A DNA stretch of 64,000 bases from Amoebophrya sp. A120. Taxonomy: Eukaryota; Sar; Dinophyceae; Syndiniales; Amoebophryaceae. A program made the position numbers and the translations under genes. Positions within the stretch are counted from its first letter, which is position 1; each line of letters starts with the position of its first letter. Below are positions 33,501 to 40,619 of this stretch, piece by piece. The DNA lies in contig CAJINV010000001.1 in assembly GCA_905178155.1 (NCBI GenBank), forward strand, positions 6,047,860-6,111,859, read 5' to 3'. The notes under the pieces were generated by a model, which saw nothing but the letters and a program-made list of their open reading frames with translations, was not told the DNA's origin and searched no databases.

Positions 33501-36245
33501 CCGTCGGAGCTTGCTCTGGGTCTTGCGGCTCCTCTCGTCTTCGGTGGAGTACCTGAGTGGCTTCTTCTGCTGCCTCCGTTGACTTCTGGTTGCTGCTTGA
33601 CTGGCGGTTGGGAACACTTCAGGCGTCTTTGTGCTGTGCTTCGGCCGCGTGGTCCCCGGTGTTCCCCGGGTCCGGAACTCTGGGTTACCTTGGTCGAGTT
33701 GGTGTCACTGTCGGTTCACCTATGTCCCTGCCTTTCTGTTCTTGCCACTGGGAACAGTCTGTGCGTTTCTTTCGTCAGCGGCTTCCTGGCGCTGGAGCTC
33801 GTTGACGATTGTTTCGGGAGGTTCCTAACGGCCCCTGAGGACATTGCCCCGTTGCCGACCAGGTCGAACTTAGAGGTCGGCTTCGGGAAGATTTTCCGGA
33901 GTTGAGTCTGCTTCGGCAGGTCTCTTGTGAAGGCGAGGGCAGTGGTTGGCTGAGGTTGTTGGAGCGTTCCATAGTGTCGCTCCAGATCATTTTTGATCCT
34001 TCTCCAACTTCCTCATTTCCTGTGTGGTCTAATGCAGATTGCAGATCACAATACAGGGCCACCCTCGTCTCTCACCTCCAGGGGGGGCGCGCGGACCTCG
34101 CTTGCCATCTTGTTTGGTCTCGCGAAAGTTCCAGTCCCCCCGAGTGGGAATCGGGAATAGTAAAGTGCCAGACAAGCATGACAAACATGAATTCTTCCAG
34201 ACCCAGACATTTTTACAGTTGATACCAAGGCGGGCCAGTCGGTCGACCTCACCGAGGACGAGATCCGCGAGATCGAGCTGCAGTGCGAAGAAACCTTCGA
34301 CTATCACAGTGAAAAGTGCCCCCCACCCCCAAAGTTGCAAAAATTTCTGATGCGAAGTTTCCAAATGAAAACTTTTTGTCATGCATGAAAGGAATATGAA
34401 TCTTGCTGATGCAGATTCTAGGGCGGGTGTGTCGCATCGCTTGCACGACAAGCACTGCTCTCGTTGGGATCTTTTCCAATACAAATTTTTGCTATTCACG
34501 ATCGGAAATCTGTGATGCTGATGCATGCAAGAGGGCGAGTGTTTCATTTGGAAAGGTTTGCAATACAAATGCTTTCAAGTTCGGGGGTGGGGGCATTTTT
34601 CATTGCAATATCGACGTGGAGAGGTTTCGGGGCATCACCGAGAAAGCGAGCACAGTCGTGGGGTTCCAAAAGGGCGGGGTCGCCCGCAAGGGCAAAAAGA
34701 TCAACCTGCAGCGGGCGCTGTCCTCGCCGAAACTGGTGGAAAGCGCGTGGAAAAAAATCAAGCGGAAGAAGGCGAAGCACGCGAGGAAAAGCGACAAGGC
34801 TGGTGTAGCTTCCGATGTGTCGACGGCCAGCGAGGAAGCGGCCGCGATTGGCGCGCGCGCCAGCAATGTGAAGAAGCCGAAGAAGGAAAAGACCAAGTGG
34901 CAGAACGAGCTGGAGGAGGAGGCGGCCGCCGCGCTGGAGGAGGTCGGGTTCTCGAAGAAGCAAGCTTTTTACCTCGCGGAGAAGATTGCGGCCACCGACG
35001 CGGACACCGTGACCCCCGAATTCATGAAGCTCACGGACGAGGAGCGCCGGATCGCCTGCAAGGGGCTTGGCGGCATCGCGGTCGTTGACCTCGAGGGCCT
35101 CGTGGACGAGCTCGTGGAGCAAAAAGCCGACTTTTTCACGAAAACGCTGTCGCTATGGAAGGCAAGAACTCTCCTTCTAGCACGGACCGGATTCCAAATT
35201 GAAATCATGTGTCAAGTTGCAAGTTCGGATGAAGGCATGGCGCTGCACCTGCATGTTTGTCACAAATTCGCGTTCCACTTGCATACTTACTACACGCAAG
35301 TTAAGTACTTACTTGATTTTCATGAGCACTAAGGGTAAGAAGGATCGTTGGATTTGAAATGTCAATTCGCATGTCTCGGGTAATGATGGATAGATTAATA
35401 TACTGATTGGCGCGTTTTTTCAAAGTGCGCTTTGTACACAGCAGCAAAGGCATTGGCAGGCAAGAGAAACTTGGATGTCGGGACGTGTTTGTATTCCATA
35501 GGTTCCAGAGTCCTACGGGGAGATTAACAAATCGCAGGAGATGGGCCAACCTGGTTCCGTCTTTCACAGTCGTGTGCACAAATCGAGTAAAAAGAAGGTG
35601 CACCACAACAATATCACACGAAAACTGCAACAAGGAGTCCGTCACTCCTGAAGAAGTGATTGAATCGCCAAAAATGCAGAATTCACTCGCTTATTTTCTA
35701 CTTCTACAACTTCGTTTCCGTGCGGCATTGTAAAGAAACCGTTTCAAAACCAAAGAAATATTGGGATTGCTATGCTCTACAACTTTTGCATGCGTGATAT
35801 TAATGCAGAACGATTATCATGAAAGGTCGTCGAAAACGAAACGAAAATGCTGTGATTGACTTCCTCGTAGTAGGTTTTCATGTGGACCACACAGAAGCCC
35901 CATCCCAAGAGCGGAGCCCCAGGAGCGGACAGGAAGAGCAAACGGAGCGTCGTGCACATAAAATCCAACACGACTGCCGCATCCGCTTTGAGTTCGGGGG
36001 CTTTTTTTGACCATAAGGATGCAGGCAAGCCCTCCACTTTGACGAGTGGGGGAGAAGTCAGTGAGCCCTCTTCTCATGGGCGCAAGGCGAAGAGTAGCCG
36101 CATGAAATCCAAGCAATCCGAGGCCGGCTCTTCCGAAGGTGATTCCGGCTCCTCCAGCCACCCCGGCAGCGAAAAGGGGCATCACAAGGCCAAGAAGAAG
36201 CACCCGAAGAGCGGACATGGGCATCCGAAATCAAAACCACATTAG
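18574..36245 (+). CDS. Alpha2-delta-like VWA receptor with Cys-rich cassettes, paralogue 4 (about 23 exons)
   Basis: Exons: 18574-19977, 20642-21287, 21830-22051, 22513-23551, 24021-24137, 24468-24797, 25183-25286, 25608-25770, 26182-26520, 26924-27009, 27294-27453, 27927-28256, 28504-28601, 29020-29133, 29366-29620, 29889-30063, 30466-30952, 31203-31346, 31631-31948, 34230-34301, 34616-35153, 35506-35597 and 35895-36245. They sum to a multiple of three and encode about 2,527 residues. Parts: N-terminal hydrophobic helix (IILPALLAFGPLVQFLLL), VWA_N, VWA (MIDAS DRSYS), Cache-like segment (VVWSSHDPPHQSEYNYELVAC, GSVCVDIRAALDV), three Cys-rich cassettes, Thr-rich stalk, TM helix (ALALLLLLALVLCVCGCG), six AGLS motifs, conserved C-terminal domain and Lys-rich tail. 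Junctions were placed by paralogue alignment and phase. The last GT-AG intron (35598-35894) is the least certain; reading through it stops at 35651. Confidence 0.75.
20203..20259. repeat. Perfect 21-bp inverted repeat in intron 1 of paralogue 4
   Basis: Arms 20203-20223 and 20239-20259 are exact reverse complements (GGGCCAACATTTTC... / ...GAAAATGTTGGCCC) with a 15-nt loop. Confidence 0.95.
20268..20304. repeat. Near-perfect palindrome, 18-bp arms and 1-nt spacer
   Basis: Arms 20268-20285 and 20287-20304 (AGGAAGATTTTTTGTCAA and its complement) flank a single G. It begins nine bases after the previous inverted repeat. Confidence 0.95.
20372..20394. repeat. 8-bp GC-rich hairpin
   Basis: ACGCGCGC (20372-20379) and GCGCGCGT (20387-20394) with a 7-nt loop. 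It is the third hairpin in a 190-bp stretch of the same intron. Confidence 0.8.
21288..21829 (+). mobile_element. Intron 2 of paralogue 4, at the last MIDAS position of the VWA domain
   Basis: Left TATGCGATGAAAA pairs with right TTTTCATCGCGATA. Removing element plus 5 bp gives VFVMTNEDFSRSQFE, parallel to VLIMTDEDY (paralogue 3) and VLFISDENF (paralogue 2). A slightly different cut would give MTSDEDF. Confidence 0.7.
22052..22512 (+). mobile_element. Intron 3 of paralogue 4 (introner-like)
   Basis: Left end TATTCAGTGCCAATGTGTC pairs with right end GACACACTTGCACTGGATA. Removal plus 5 bp joins RVPRNG to EALGRRMVKVW, parallel to WQEGALADRVIRYW of paralogue 2. Confidence 0.75.
22139..22179. repeat. 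18-bp imperfect hairpin inside intron 3 of paralogue 4
   Basis: Arms 22139-22156 and 22162-22179 match at 16 of 18 positions around a 5-nt loop (TGGTT). Confidence 0.85.
23552..24020 (+). mobile_element. Intron 4 of paralogue 4 (introner-derived, GT-AG possible)
   Basis: CCATG before and CCAAG after the element resemble a 5-bp duplication. Ends TATCCGACTG and CAGTGATA pair partly. The frame is restored with a GT(23552)...AG(24020) intron, so this introner-derived intron may use canonical sites. Confidence 0.5.
24021..24137 (+). repeat. Cassette exon type C, first (partial) copy
   Basis: Encodes VCPVSCKCYNGEVDADEQEQTC, matching the second half of the later C exons (GC..xCxCNNG...TC). It precedes the first complete A-B-C cassette. 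Confidence 0.6.
24138..24467 (+). mobile_element. Intron 5 of paralogue 4 (introner-like)
   Basis: Subterminal GCATGTCTGCGTCT at the left pairs with AGAGGCAGACATGT at the right. Removing element plus 5 bp joins QTCTV to ACDGKQNC in frame. Confidence 0.65.
24468..25770 (+). repeat. Cys-rich cassette 1 (exons A1, B1, C1)
   Basis: A1 (24468-24797) encodes CDGKQNCLAAGCFDGYKHR... with a CQDSCCIQVC end. B1 (25183-25286) has DWETFLKRPEMRPG...DSP. C1 (25608-25770) has GFYCPLAGVPAVLVGCGKEC then VCNNGEDADASTCEG. A-B is split by a GT-AG intron (24798-25182), B-C by an introner-like intron. The cassette starts and ends in phase 2, so it can be duplicated without frame damage. Family unknown; probably a disulphide-rich extracellular module. 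Confidence 0.8.
25287..25607 (+). mobile_element. B1-C1 intron (introner-like)
   Basis: Left TATGCGACAAGATGC partly pairs with right ...CTTGTTGTCGCGTTGATA. Removal plus 5 bp joins GDSP to FVFPDGGVACNSNY in frame. Confidence 0.65.
25771..26181 (+). mobile_element. C1-A2 intron (introner-like ends, weak pairing)
   Basis: Starts TATCCACTGC and ends TTCCATA plus 5 bp. Junction CEG-HGKQNC is in frame and mirrors the first cassette boundary. Terminal pairing is not obvious. Confidence 0.55.
26182..27453 (+). repeat. Cys-rich cassette 2 (exons A2, B2, C2)
   Basis: A2 (26182-26520): GKQNCKENGCYAGYKYKDNW, CRDSCCIQGC. B2 (26924-27009): FAWEPYLIRDEMKPTGSTDG. C2 (27294-27453): ITCKPEYDQ, FYCPGGGQEVSLVGC, CECNNGQLDRAPNTCTG. 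The A-B intron is GT-AG (26521-26923) at the same codon phase as in cassettes 1 and 3. Confidence 0.8.
27010..27293 (+). mobile_element. B2-C2 intron (introner-like)
   Basis: Left TATCGCATTGACAACATG pairs with right CATGTTGTCAAATGGATA. Removal plus 5 bp gives DGALTLVGITC in frame. The end sequence differs from the B1-C1 and B3-C3 introns at the homologous position. Confidence 0.75.
27454..27926 (+). mobile_element. C2-A3 intron (introner-like ends)
   Basis: Starts TATCCACAG, ends CATTCCTA plus TCCGG (ACGGG precedes the element). Junction TCTG-DYGGNQNC is in frame. Terminal pairing is weak. Confidence 0.55.
27927..29133 (+). repeat. Cys-rich cassette 3 (exons A3, B3, truncated C3)
   Basis: A3 (27927-28256): GGNQNCLVTGCNSGYKHR, CQQSCCTQGC. 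B3 (28504-28601): DPWEDFLTSSQMQPG. C3 (29020-29133): VTCAAGFVGTPKYFC and VSMTGC, but it lacks the CxCNNG half present in C1 and C2. The A-B intron is GT-AG (28257-28503). Confidence 0.8.
28602..29019 (+). mobile_element. B3-C3 intron (introner)
   Basis: Left subterminal ACACGGTTTATTTC pairs with right GAAATAAACCGGGT, and the ends are TATGC...CCGATA. TGCAA precedes and CGCAA follows the element, a 4-of-5 target duplication. Junction ADSARDLQVQGG is in frame. Confidence 0.75.
29134..29365 (+). mobile_element. Intron between C3 and the stalk/TM exon
   Basis: Starts TATCACATTAC. The right boundary is set by frame (Thr-rich VTTTTTTSTTTT). No clear inverted repeats; boundaries are approximate. Confidence 0.4.
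29621..29888 (+). mobile_element. Introner, family A, in paralogue 4
   Basis: TIRs carry TGCAAAAATGTCTGGGTCTGG (29628 onward) and its complement ending near 29876. CCTGG occurs on both sides as a perfect 5-bp duplication. Removing element plus one copy gives DEEPLDEAEEDIKKAL in frame. Sliding the cut through the duplication never yields GT-AG. Confidence 0.9.
30064..30465 (+). mobile_element. Introner-like intron in the AGLS region
   Basis: Left TATCACTTTGACGAAAAC pairs with right GTTTTCAACGTGATA. Removal plus 5 bp gives GFDFDLGDVEVGVVRG, matching LDFSAPETHALGVIRG of paralogue 2. Confidence 0.75.
30953..31202 (+). mobile_element. Introner-like intron in the AGLS region
   Basis: Left TATCCACCGCACCACCTTC pairs imperfectly with right GAAGGTTTTGCATTGCATA. 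TTGGC is present on both sides (30948-30952 and 31198-31202). Junction FVGEVLMIGAVRE is in frame. Confidence 0.7.
31347..31630 (+). mobile_element. Introner, family C, in paralogue 4
   Basis: Near-perfect TIRs of about 31 bp begin TATCCTGAGTAAAAACGTAC. GGCTG and GCCTG flank it. Removal gives LLDAGLSRGFSKKM, the AGLS motif consensus. A near-identical element lies in the glycosyltransferase gene at 56534. Confidence 0.9.
32142..34180 (+). mobile_element. 2.0-kb retroposed-looking insertion with spliced leader, flanked by 15-bp direct repeats
   Basis: TGCCAGACAAGCATG is present at 32142-32156 and again at 34166-34180. The related element at 42283 has this sequence once, so the insert (32157-34165) created the duplication. 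A spliced-leader match begins 15 bases into the insert. No poly(A), no TIRs and no ORF resembling a reverse transcriptase or known protein were seen. A direct repeat of this size fits LINE-type target-primed integration. The identity of the parental RNA is unknown. Confidence 0.8.
32172..32193 (+). ncRNA. Dinoflagellate spliced-leader sequence (22 nt, relic in insertion)
   Basis: The 22 bases start TCCGTAGCC and end GGCTCAAG, an exact match to the conserved dinoflagellate leader with T at the variable first base. It is followed by AT rather than the GT donor of an SL RNA gene, so it reads as the 5' end of a trans-spliced RNA copied into DNA. AGAGGATCC just upstream and GGATCCTCT about 60 bases further on could pair around it. 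Confidence 0.9.
34302..34615 (+). mobile_element. Introner in paralogue 4
   Basis: Left TATCACAGTGAAAAGTGCCC and right GGGGGCATTTTTCATTGCAATA pair over about 35 bases. Perfect TCGAC duplication (34297-34301 and 34611-34615). Junction CEETFDVERFRGITEK is in frame. Confidence 0.9.
35154..35505 (+). mobile_element. Introner-like intron in the C-terminal domain of paralogue 4
   Basis: Left TATGGAAGGCAAGAAC pairs partly with right TTTGTATTCCATA. Removal plus 5 bp gives FFTKTLSPESYGEINK, matching FFARTLSPESQESAGK of paralogue 3. Confidence 0.75.
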
Positions 36246-37697
36246 TAGATCTTAAACGACGATCCTGACTAGAAGTAGAACACGACGCATGCATCGCGCA
36301 GAGCGATGCAGAAATAATACAAGAAGCAGAAGATGACGCAGGAGAACGCAAACACATATCAGACCGGCGCTGCAATGAAAAAAACACGTTTTCCCATAAA
36401 TTTTTCTTGACCCTAGTACGTAAATTTGTTAGTTTGACATCGAAAACGAAATCAGATACAGATCCCCATTCTTCAGAGCTCCCCTACCCCATTCCATGTG
36501 TCGCATACGCATGTTTGCGCACAGTATGAAGCAGAGTTGCATTTTTTTTTATTTTTCTGGAGTATTAACTACATCGGTTGCGGTACCGGGAAGCTGTTTC
36601 GACCTGCCGTGCTACAGTTGCGGCCCTCGCCGTAGTCTGCGCAGAGTTGAACTCGGCTTCGATACCTTCCAAAATTCATTTTTTTTTTATCTGCATCTTC
36701 CTCACTCTGACTCTCTGTCTCTTGTAAACACTGCAAGCACCACCACCACTAGCGTTTTGTCAAACGATAAATTCAAAATGTTACCGAAAGTTACAACGAA
36801 ACTTACCTTTCACGCACCACTCCCGCAAGCCAAGTTTCATCCTTGAGTTTGTGAGTCTGAGCACTATGTTTCGTTAACGCCCCGACGTATGCAAATGAAG
36901 GCACGTTGAAGTCCCCTGTTCTTTTTCAAGTAGCCCACGGAAAAACAGAGCCAATTCATTGAACTGACCTTCCCCAGTACAGCGACCCCCGTTGAATTTT
37001 CAGCTAATCTGTTGCAATCGGCCTTCGCGTGCTCGCTTTCGCAAGGGAAGCTGAAGTTTTTCTTCGATTCCCCGCCTGTCAGCGAAAGTGGCGTTTTGAA
37101 AGTAGTTCGCCACGAAGATCATGTGTGATGTTTTGCCTTTTGGCTTAGCAACGCAGTTGAATTTATTTGCGTGAATGAAAATAAGAGAGCTAAGCAGAGT
37201 GAGAAGACAAAACGGCGCAACTTTTTTTTTCGGTTTCATGAAACAAAAACAAAAAGGCTAAAATCCGCAAGAATTAAGTAAGTGAGTAGAAGTACGCAAT
37301 GAGTGCAGAATGAAAAAAAAGCGTTTATGATTGTGAGGTCGCAGAGCGAGAGGCGAGTCGATGAAGTAGCCGAGCGTGGAGCACTTTCCAAGATGGGCTT
37401 TGCCAATGCCATCTTCAATCTTCTTCCTCCAAATAAATGAACTGACTTCCAGTGAGAAACACGACCCCTCTAACACAACAAAACGACGATTGGATTCCAA
37501 AGCGTTCATTTTCATCCCAATAGATAACAGGATTTTACTCCCGCTGCATACTAGTAGTCAAGAGCACGTCGCCTATTTGAGTGCTTTTGCAACAGTATAG
37601 AAAATTTGAAGCAACTACTTCTGGTAAATTTCTGAGCAGCTCGTATAAGAAGTTACAGTCCTACCCATTCCTACCCATAAGAATCAAGAGGAAAACA
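36246..37697. other. Intergenic, 1.45 kb
   Basis: Separates the receptor array from the VWA-Hint gene. Only short ORFs. A perfect 8-bp hairpin (TGCATCGC, 36290-36297, and GCGATGCA, 36303-36310) lies 45 bases after the array's last stop and might mark the 3' end. Otherwise nothing recognised. Confidence 0.55.
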
Positions 37698-40619
37698 ATG
37701 TTGCGGCTTCATCACGCAGTACAAAAGGCTGCCTCGGTTGGCCGGGTAGAACAAGATGCTGTCAACAAGGACTTGCACTTGGTGCAGGTGGTCCCCCCAT
37801 CGGTGGCCCCACCAGCTGCAGTGCCTCTCGCTTCTCCGTTGCAGAAGCACCTGGTGTTGGTGGTGGACGTCTCTGGGTCGATGGGGACCGCTGTCGCGGC
37901 GGTGAACGAAAGCGGCGAGAAGGAAAACCACGGCTACTCGATCCTCGACTTGGTGAAGCACTCCCTGCTCACCGTGATTCAGAGCCTGGCCTTTGATGAA
38001 GAAAGCGAAGAAAATGAAGGCCGTCAAGAACCGCAGGGCTACTTTGAATACCAGCTGTCGCTGATCACGTTCACGCGCACGGCCTCGGTGGTGTTTTCGA
38101 AGCTCTCACTGCGGAATGCGGCCGCGAAGAAACGGGCCGAGGAGGCGGTGGCGCAGTTGCGGCCCGAATCCACGACCAACCTGTGGGCCGGCCTGAAGTT
38201 GGCGGTCGACCGGATCCTCCTGCCTGCGAACTCCGCGGACGAGAATTATCAGGGGGACGAAGACGACGCGGCCTCCACCACCACCGGGTCCAGCTCCGTG
38301 CGAGGAGGACCGACGACGACGACGACCGTTTCGGACGAGCCCGATGCGGAGCCGGGAGTGCTGCCAGCGGCCGCACGGAGGATGAATCTCAGGTTGCAGG
38401 AGCGCAACGCCGGTTCAGGTGCAACTGCCGGCACGACGACCCCGTATGAAGATCTGCTTGCAGCAAACACCAGCACGGAAGTGTGGGTGTTCACGGATGG
38501 CCAGCCGAACCAGGTGCCGCCGCAGGGACACGTGAAGACGCTCGAAACGTACCTCGAAAAGAAGAAGCTGCCCCAGACCGCCTTCACACTGCGCACCTTC
38601 GGGTTCGGCTACTGTCTGGACGCGAAATTGCTGGAGGATTTGGCCAAATTCGGCAACGGATCCTTCTGCTTTATCCCGGACGGGTCCTTCGTGGGCACGG
38701 TGTTTATCCACGCTCTGGCGTCCCTGCAAAACACGGTGCCGGCGCGGGCGCTGACCTTGCGCGCGCACGTGCTGCAACAGGGCGAAGCAGGCAAATTTGT
38801 GGCCGGCCCGCGCGGGGACGAGAACCACGTCGTTCTGCTCAACGTCCTCGGTGCGAAGGGGTTGCACGATGTGTCTCGGCGGGGGTACTTGGTCCCGAAC
38901 GACGGCGGGCGTGCGATGGAGATGTCTGTCCCGCTTGGGAGCACGCTGGAATACGGCCAGAGTCGCGAACTGGTGTTCGAAATCCCGCACGGAGTCACGT
39001 GCACCTTCTCGCTCGAGTACTTCGACCTTCGCACTATGCAGCCGGTCACGTGCCAAACTACGTGGTCCTCGTCCACGCAGGAGCCTCCTGTCGTGACGAA
39101 CGAGCCGGTCGCGCTGTTTCAGCATGCCCGCGCCCGGTTGCTGGCCGTGGACGCGTTGGATTACCTGGTCAACGAGGGTCTTCCGGGCTTCGGTGTAGAA
39201 AGCGGAAATCCCTCGTCCTTCGGCGGCACTGCAGGTGTCTCCAGTGGGCGCACTCCGACGCTGGAGCAGAAAGCAGCCTGTGTTGCCGACACGGTGCGCG
39301 ACATCAAGACGAATATTCTCGCGCAGTCGAACGGCGATGATGACGTGGTTCTTCCACTGCTGCAGGACCTTGAGGGCCAGGTTGCGGAGGCGGTTTCCCG
39401 CCAGGACTGGTTCAAACGCTGGGGCGAGTACTACCTGCGGAGTCTCAAGTTCGCCCACGTGTTGCAGAAGCGCAACAACTTCAAGGACCCGGGCGTGCAG
39501 GGTTACGGCAAGATCGCGCTTCCTGTTCTACTTGTTTCGGGCGACGTTGAGCAAGGGGTTCGTAGTACAACCTCCGCGTTCGACGGGCTGGTGGAGCGCG
39601 TGACGGACGTGTTCGTGAACCAGGTGGAGGCGCCGAAGCCGAGCAAGACGTACGATTCCTCTGCGCACTCCGGCCCGATCTCCATGGCGGCGTACAACAA
39701 CGCCCGCGGACCCTGCTTCACGCCGGACTGCCTCGTCCAGCTGTTCGACGGGTCTCTGGTGCGCGTGGACCAGGTGGCGAAGGGCATGTATGTGCGGTCG
39801 GGTTTGCAGCACCTGCCCATGCGGGTCAAATGCGTGGTGGAGACCGCGGGGCCGGGCATGAAAATCCTGCGCTTCGGGAAGCAGCTGAACAACCTCGGAG
39901 TCACGCCCTACCACCCGGTTTGCGTTTCGGCGGACGAGCTGCGGCAGATTGGGGCGACCTCCACGCCGCGCTCGGTCGCGAGTGACTCCACGACGTCGAC
40001 GGTGGCAGACCTTGACGCTGACGTTGAAATTAAAACCGTGGTTTCCGAACAACAGACCGAGGCCGTTGTAGCTACCCCGATGTTGAACAACGACCGCACG
40101 TGGGTGTTTCCGATCGATTTGGTTTCCAAAATGAACAACGCCGACAAGAGTACAGCTTCTTTCTTGTCCAGGTACAACAACCTCGAGCATGTTTTGACTG
40201 TGACGGATGAGACGAGTCATGACGTTGTCTACAATTTTATCCTCGAACGCCCGGGCAGCTCCGCCTTTGGCTCGGACAACAAGGTTTCTGTGCCTTTGTC
40301 TCCCTCGGCCACAACCAACGCGCCGGCTCCGCGAACTCCGCTCCGCACGTTGGGAGGTGAAGAGGCTGATGACAAGAACGGGGAAAAAAGCCAAGAAGAT
40401 CACACGATTGTCGTGAATGGAATTGTCACGTGCACCCTCGGACACGGACTGACGACGAACGAAAAGATCCAGCACCCGTATTTCGGGGACATGACGAAAG
40501 TTCTGACCGACTTTTCGCACATGCAGGGCTTCCAAGAAAAGGGTGTAGTCCGCCTGAATGCGCAGACCTGCTGCGTAAAGGACGCTAAATCGGGTCTTGT
40601 GGTCAGAATGGTGCAGTAA
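37698..40619 (+). CDS. VWA-Hint (Vint/Vwaide type) protein
   Basis: Intronless, about 973 residues from Met at 37698; the frame is open further upstream to 37581. A VWA domain with MIDAS DVSGS (near residue 57), a Thr in STTNLWAGL and Asp in VFTDGQPN fills the first third. After a VWA-associated beta region, a Hint/intein-like domain begins at Cys in GPCFTPDCLVQLFDGSLV (near residue 672), with the TxxH motif in VTPYHPVCV and a late VNGIVTCTLGHG. The C-terminus (KGVVRLNAQTCCVKD) fits the Vwaide module. This domain set (VWA, Vint, Vwaide) is known from protist and fungal proteins. Hint domains can self-cleave, but activity and biological role here are unproved. No TM helix is evident. It is not related to the VWA receptors upstream beyond sharing a VWA fold. 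Confidence 0.85.
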   Translation: MLRLHHAVQKAASVGRVEQDAVNKDLHLVQVVPPSVAPPAAVPLASPLQKHLVLVVDVSGSMGTAVAAVNESGEKENHGYSILDLVKHSLLTVIQSLAFDEESEENEGRQEPQGYFEYQLSLITFTRTASVVFSKLSLRNAAAKKRAEEAVAQLRPESTTNLWAGLKLAVDRILLPANSADENYQGDEDDAASTTTGSSSVRGGPTTTTTVSDEPDAEPGVLPAAARRMNLRLQERNAGSGATAGTTTPYEDLLAANTSTEVWVFTDGQPNQVPPQGHVKTLETYLEKKKLPQTAFTLRTFGFGYCLDAKLLEDLAKFGNGSFCFIPDGSFVGTVFIHALASLQNTVPARALTLRAHVLQQGEAGKFVAGPRGDENHVVLLNVLGAKGLHDVSRRGYLVPNDGGRAMEMSVPLGSTLEYGQSRELVFEIPHGVTCTFSLEYFDLRTMQPVTCQTTWSSSTQEPPVVTNEPVALFQHARARLLAVDALDYLVNEGLPGFGVESGNPSSFGGTAGVSSGRTPTLEQKAACVADTVRDIKTNILAQSNGDDDVVLPLLQDLEGQVAEAVSRQDWFKRWGEYYLRSLKFAHVLQKRNNFKDPGVQGYGKIALPVLLVSGDVEQGVRSTTSAFDGLVERVTDVFVNQVEAPKPSKTYDSSAHSGPISMAAYNNARGPCFTPDCLVQLFDGSLVRVDQVAKGMYVRSGLQHLPMRVKCVVETAGPGMKILRFGKQLNNLGVTPYHPVCVSADELRQIGATSTPRSVASDSTTSTVADLDADVEIKTVVSEQQTEAVVATPMLNNDRTWVFPIDLVSKMNNADKSTASFLSRYNNLEHVLTVTDETSHDVVYNFILERPGSSAFGSDNKVSVPLSPSATTNAPAPRTPLRTLGGEEADDKNGEKSQEDHTIVVNGIVTCTLGHGLTTNEKIQHPYFGDMTKVLTDFSHMQGFQEKGVVRLNAQTCCVKDAKSGLVVRMVQ

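Larger units (their letters stand above)
31949..34229 (+). mobile_element. Introner, family A, enlarged to 2.28 kb by a nested insertion
   Basis: Left end TATCAAGTGTAAAAATGTCT, right end complementary and ending AGTTGATA, with perfect CCAAG duplication (31944-31948 and 34225-34229). Removal gives KKAKAGQSVDLTEDEIRE in frame, parallel to the LSPEDIRELEL segment of paralogue 3. Its interior is the reverse complement of the element at 42283, except for a 2,009-bp insert at 32157-34165. Confidence 0.9.

Noticed and set aside
33046-33905. Plus- and minus-strand ORFs of up to about 170 codons in the spliced-leader insertion
   Set aside because: They are biased in composition, overlap on both strands and resemble no protein I know. 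I treat the cargo as unassigned rather than as a gene.
38415-39458. A 347-codon minus-strand frame inside the VWA-Hint gene
   Set aside because: It is a shadow of a well-supported sense gene. Similar shadows lie opposite VAC14, the RING-CH gene and the GT61 gene.
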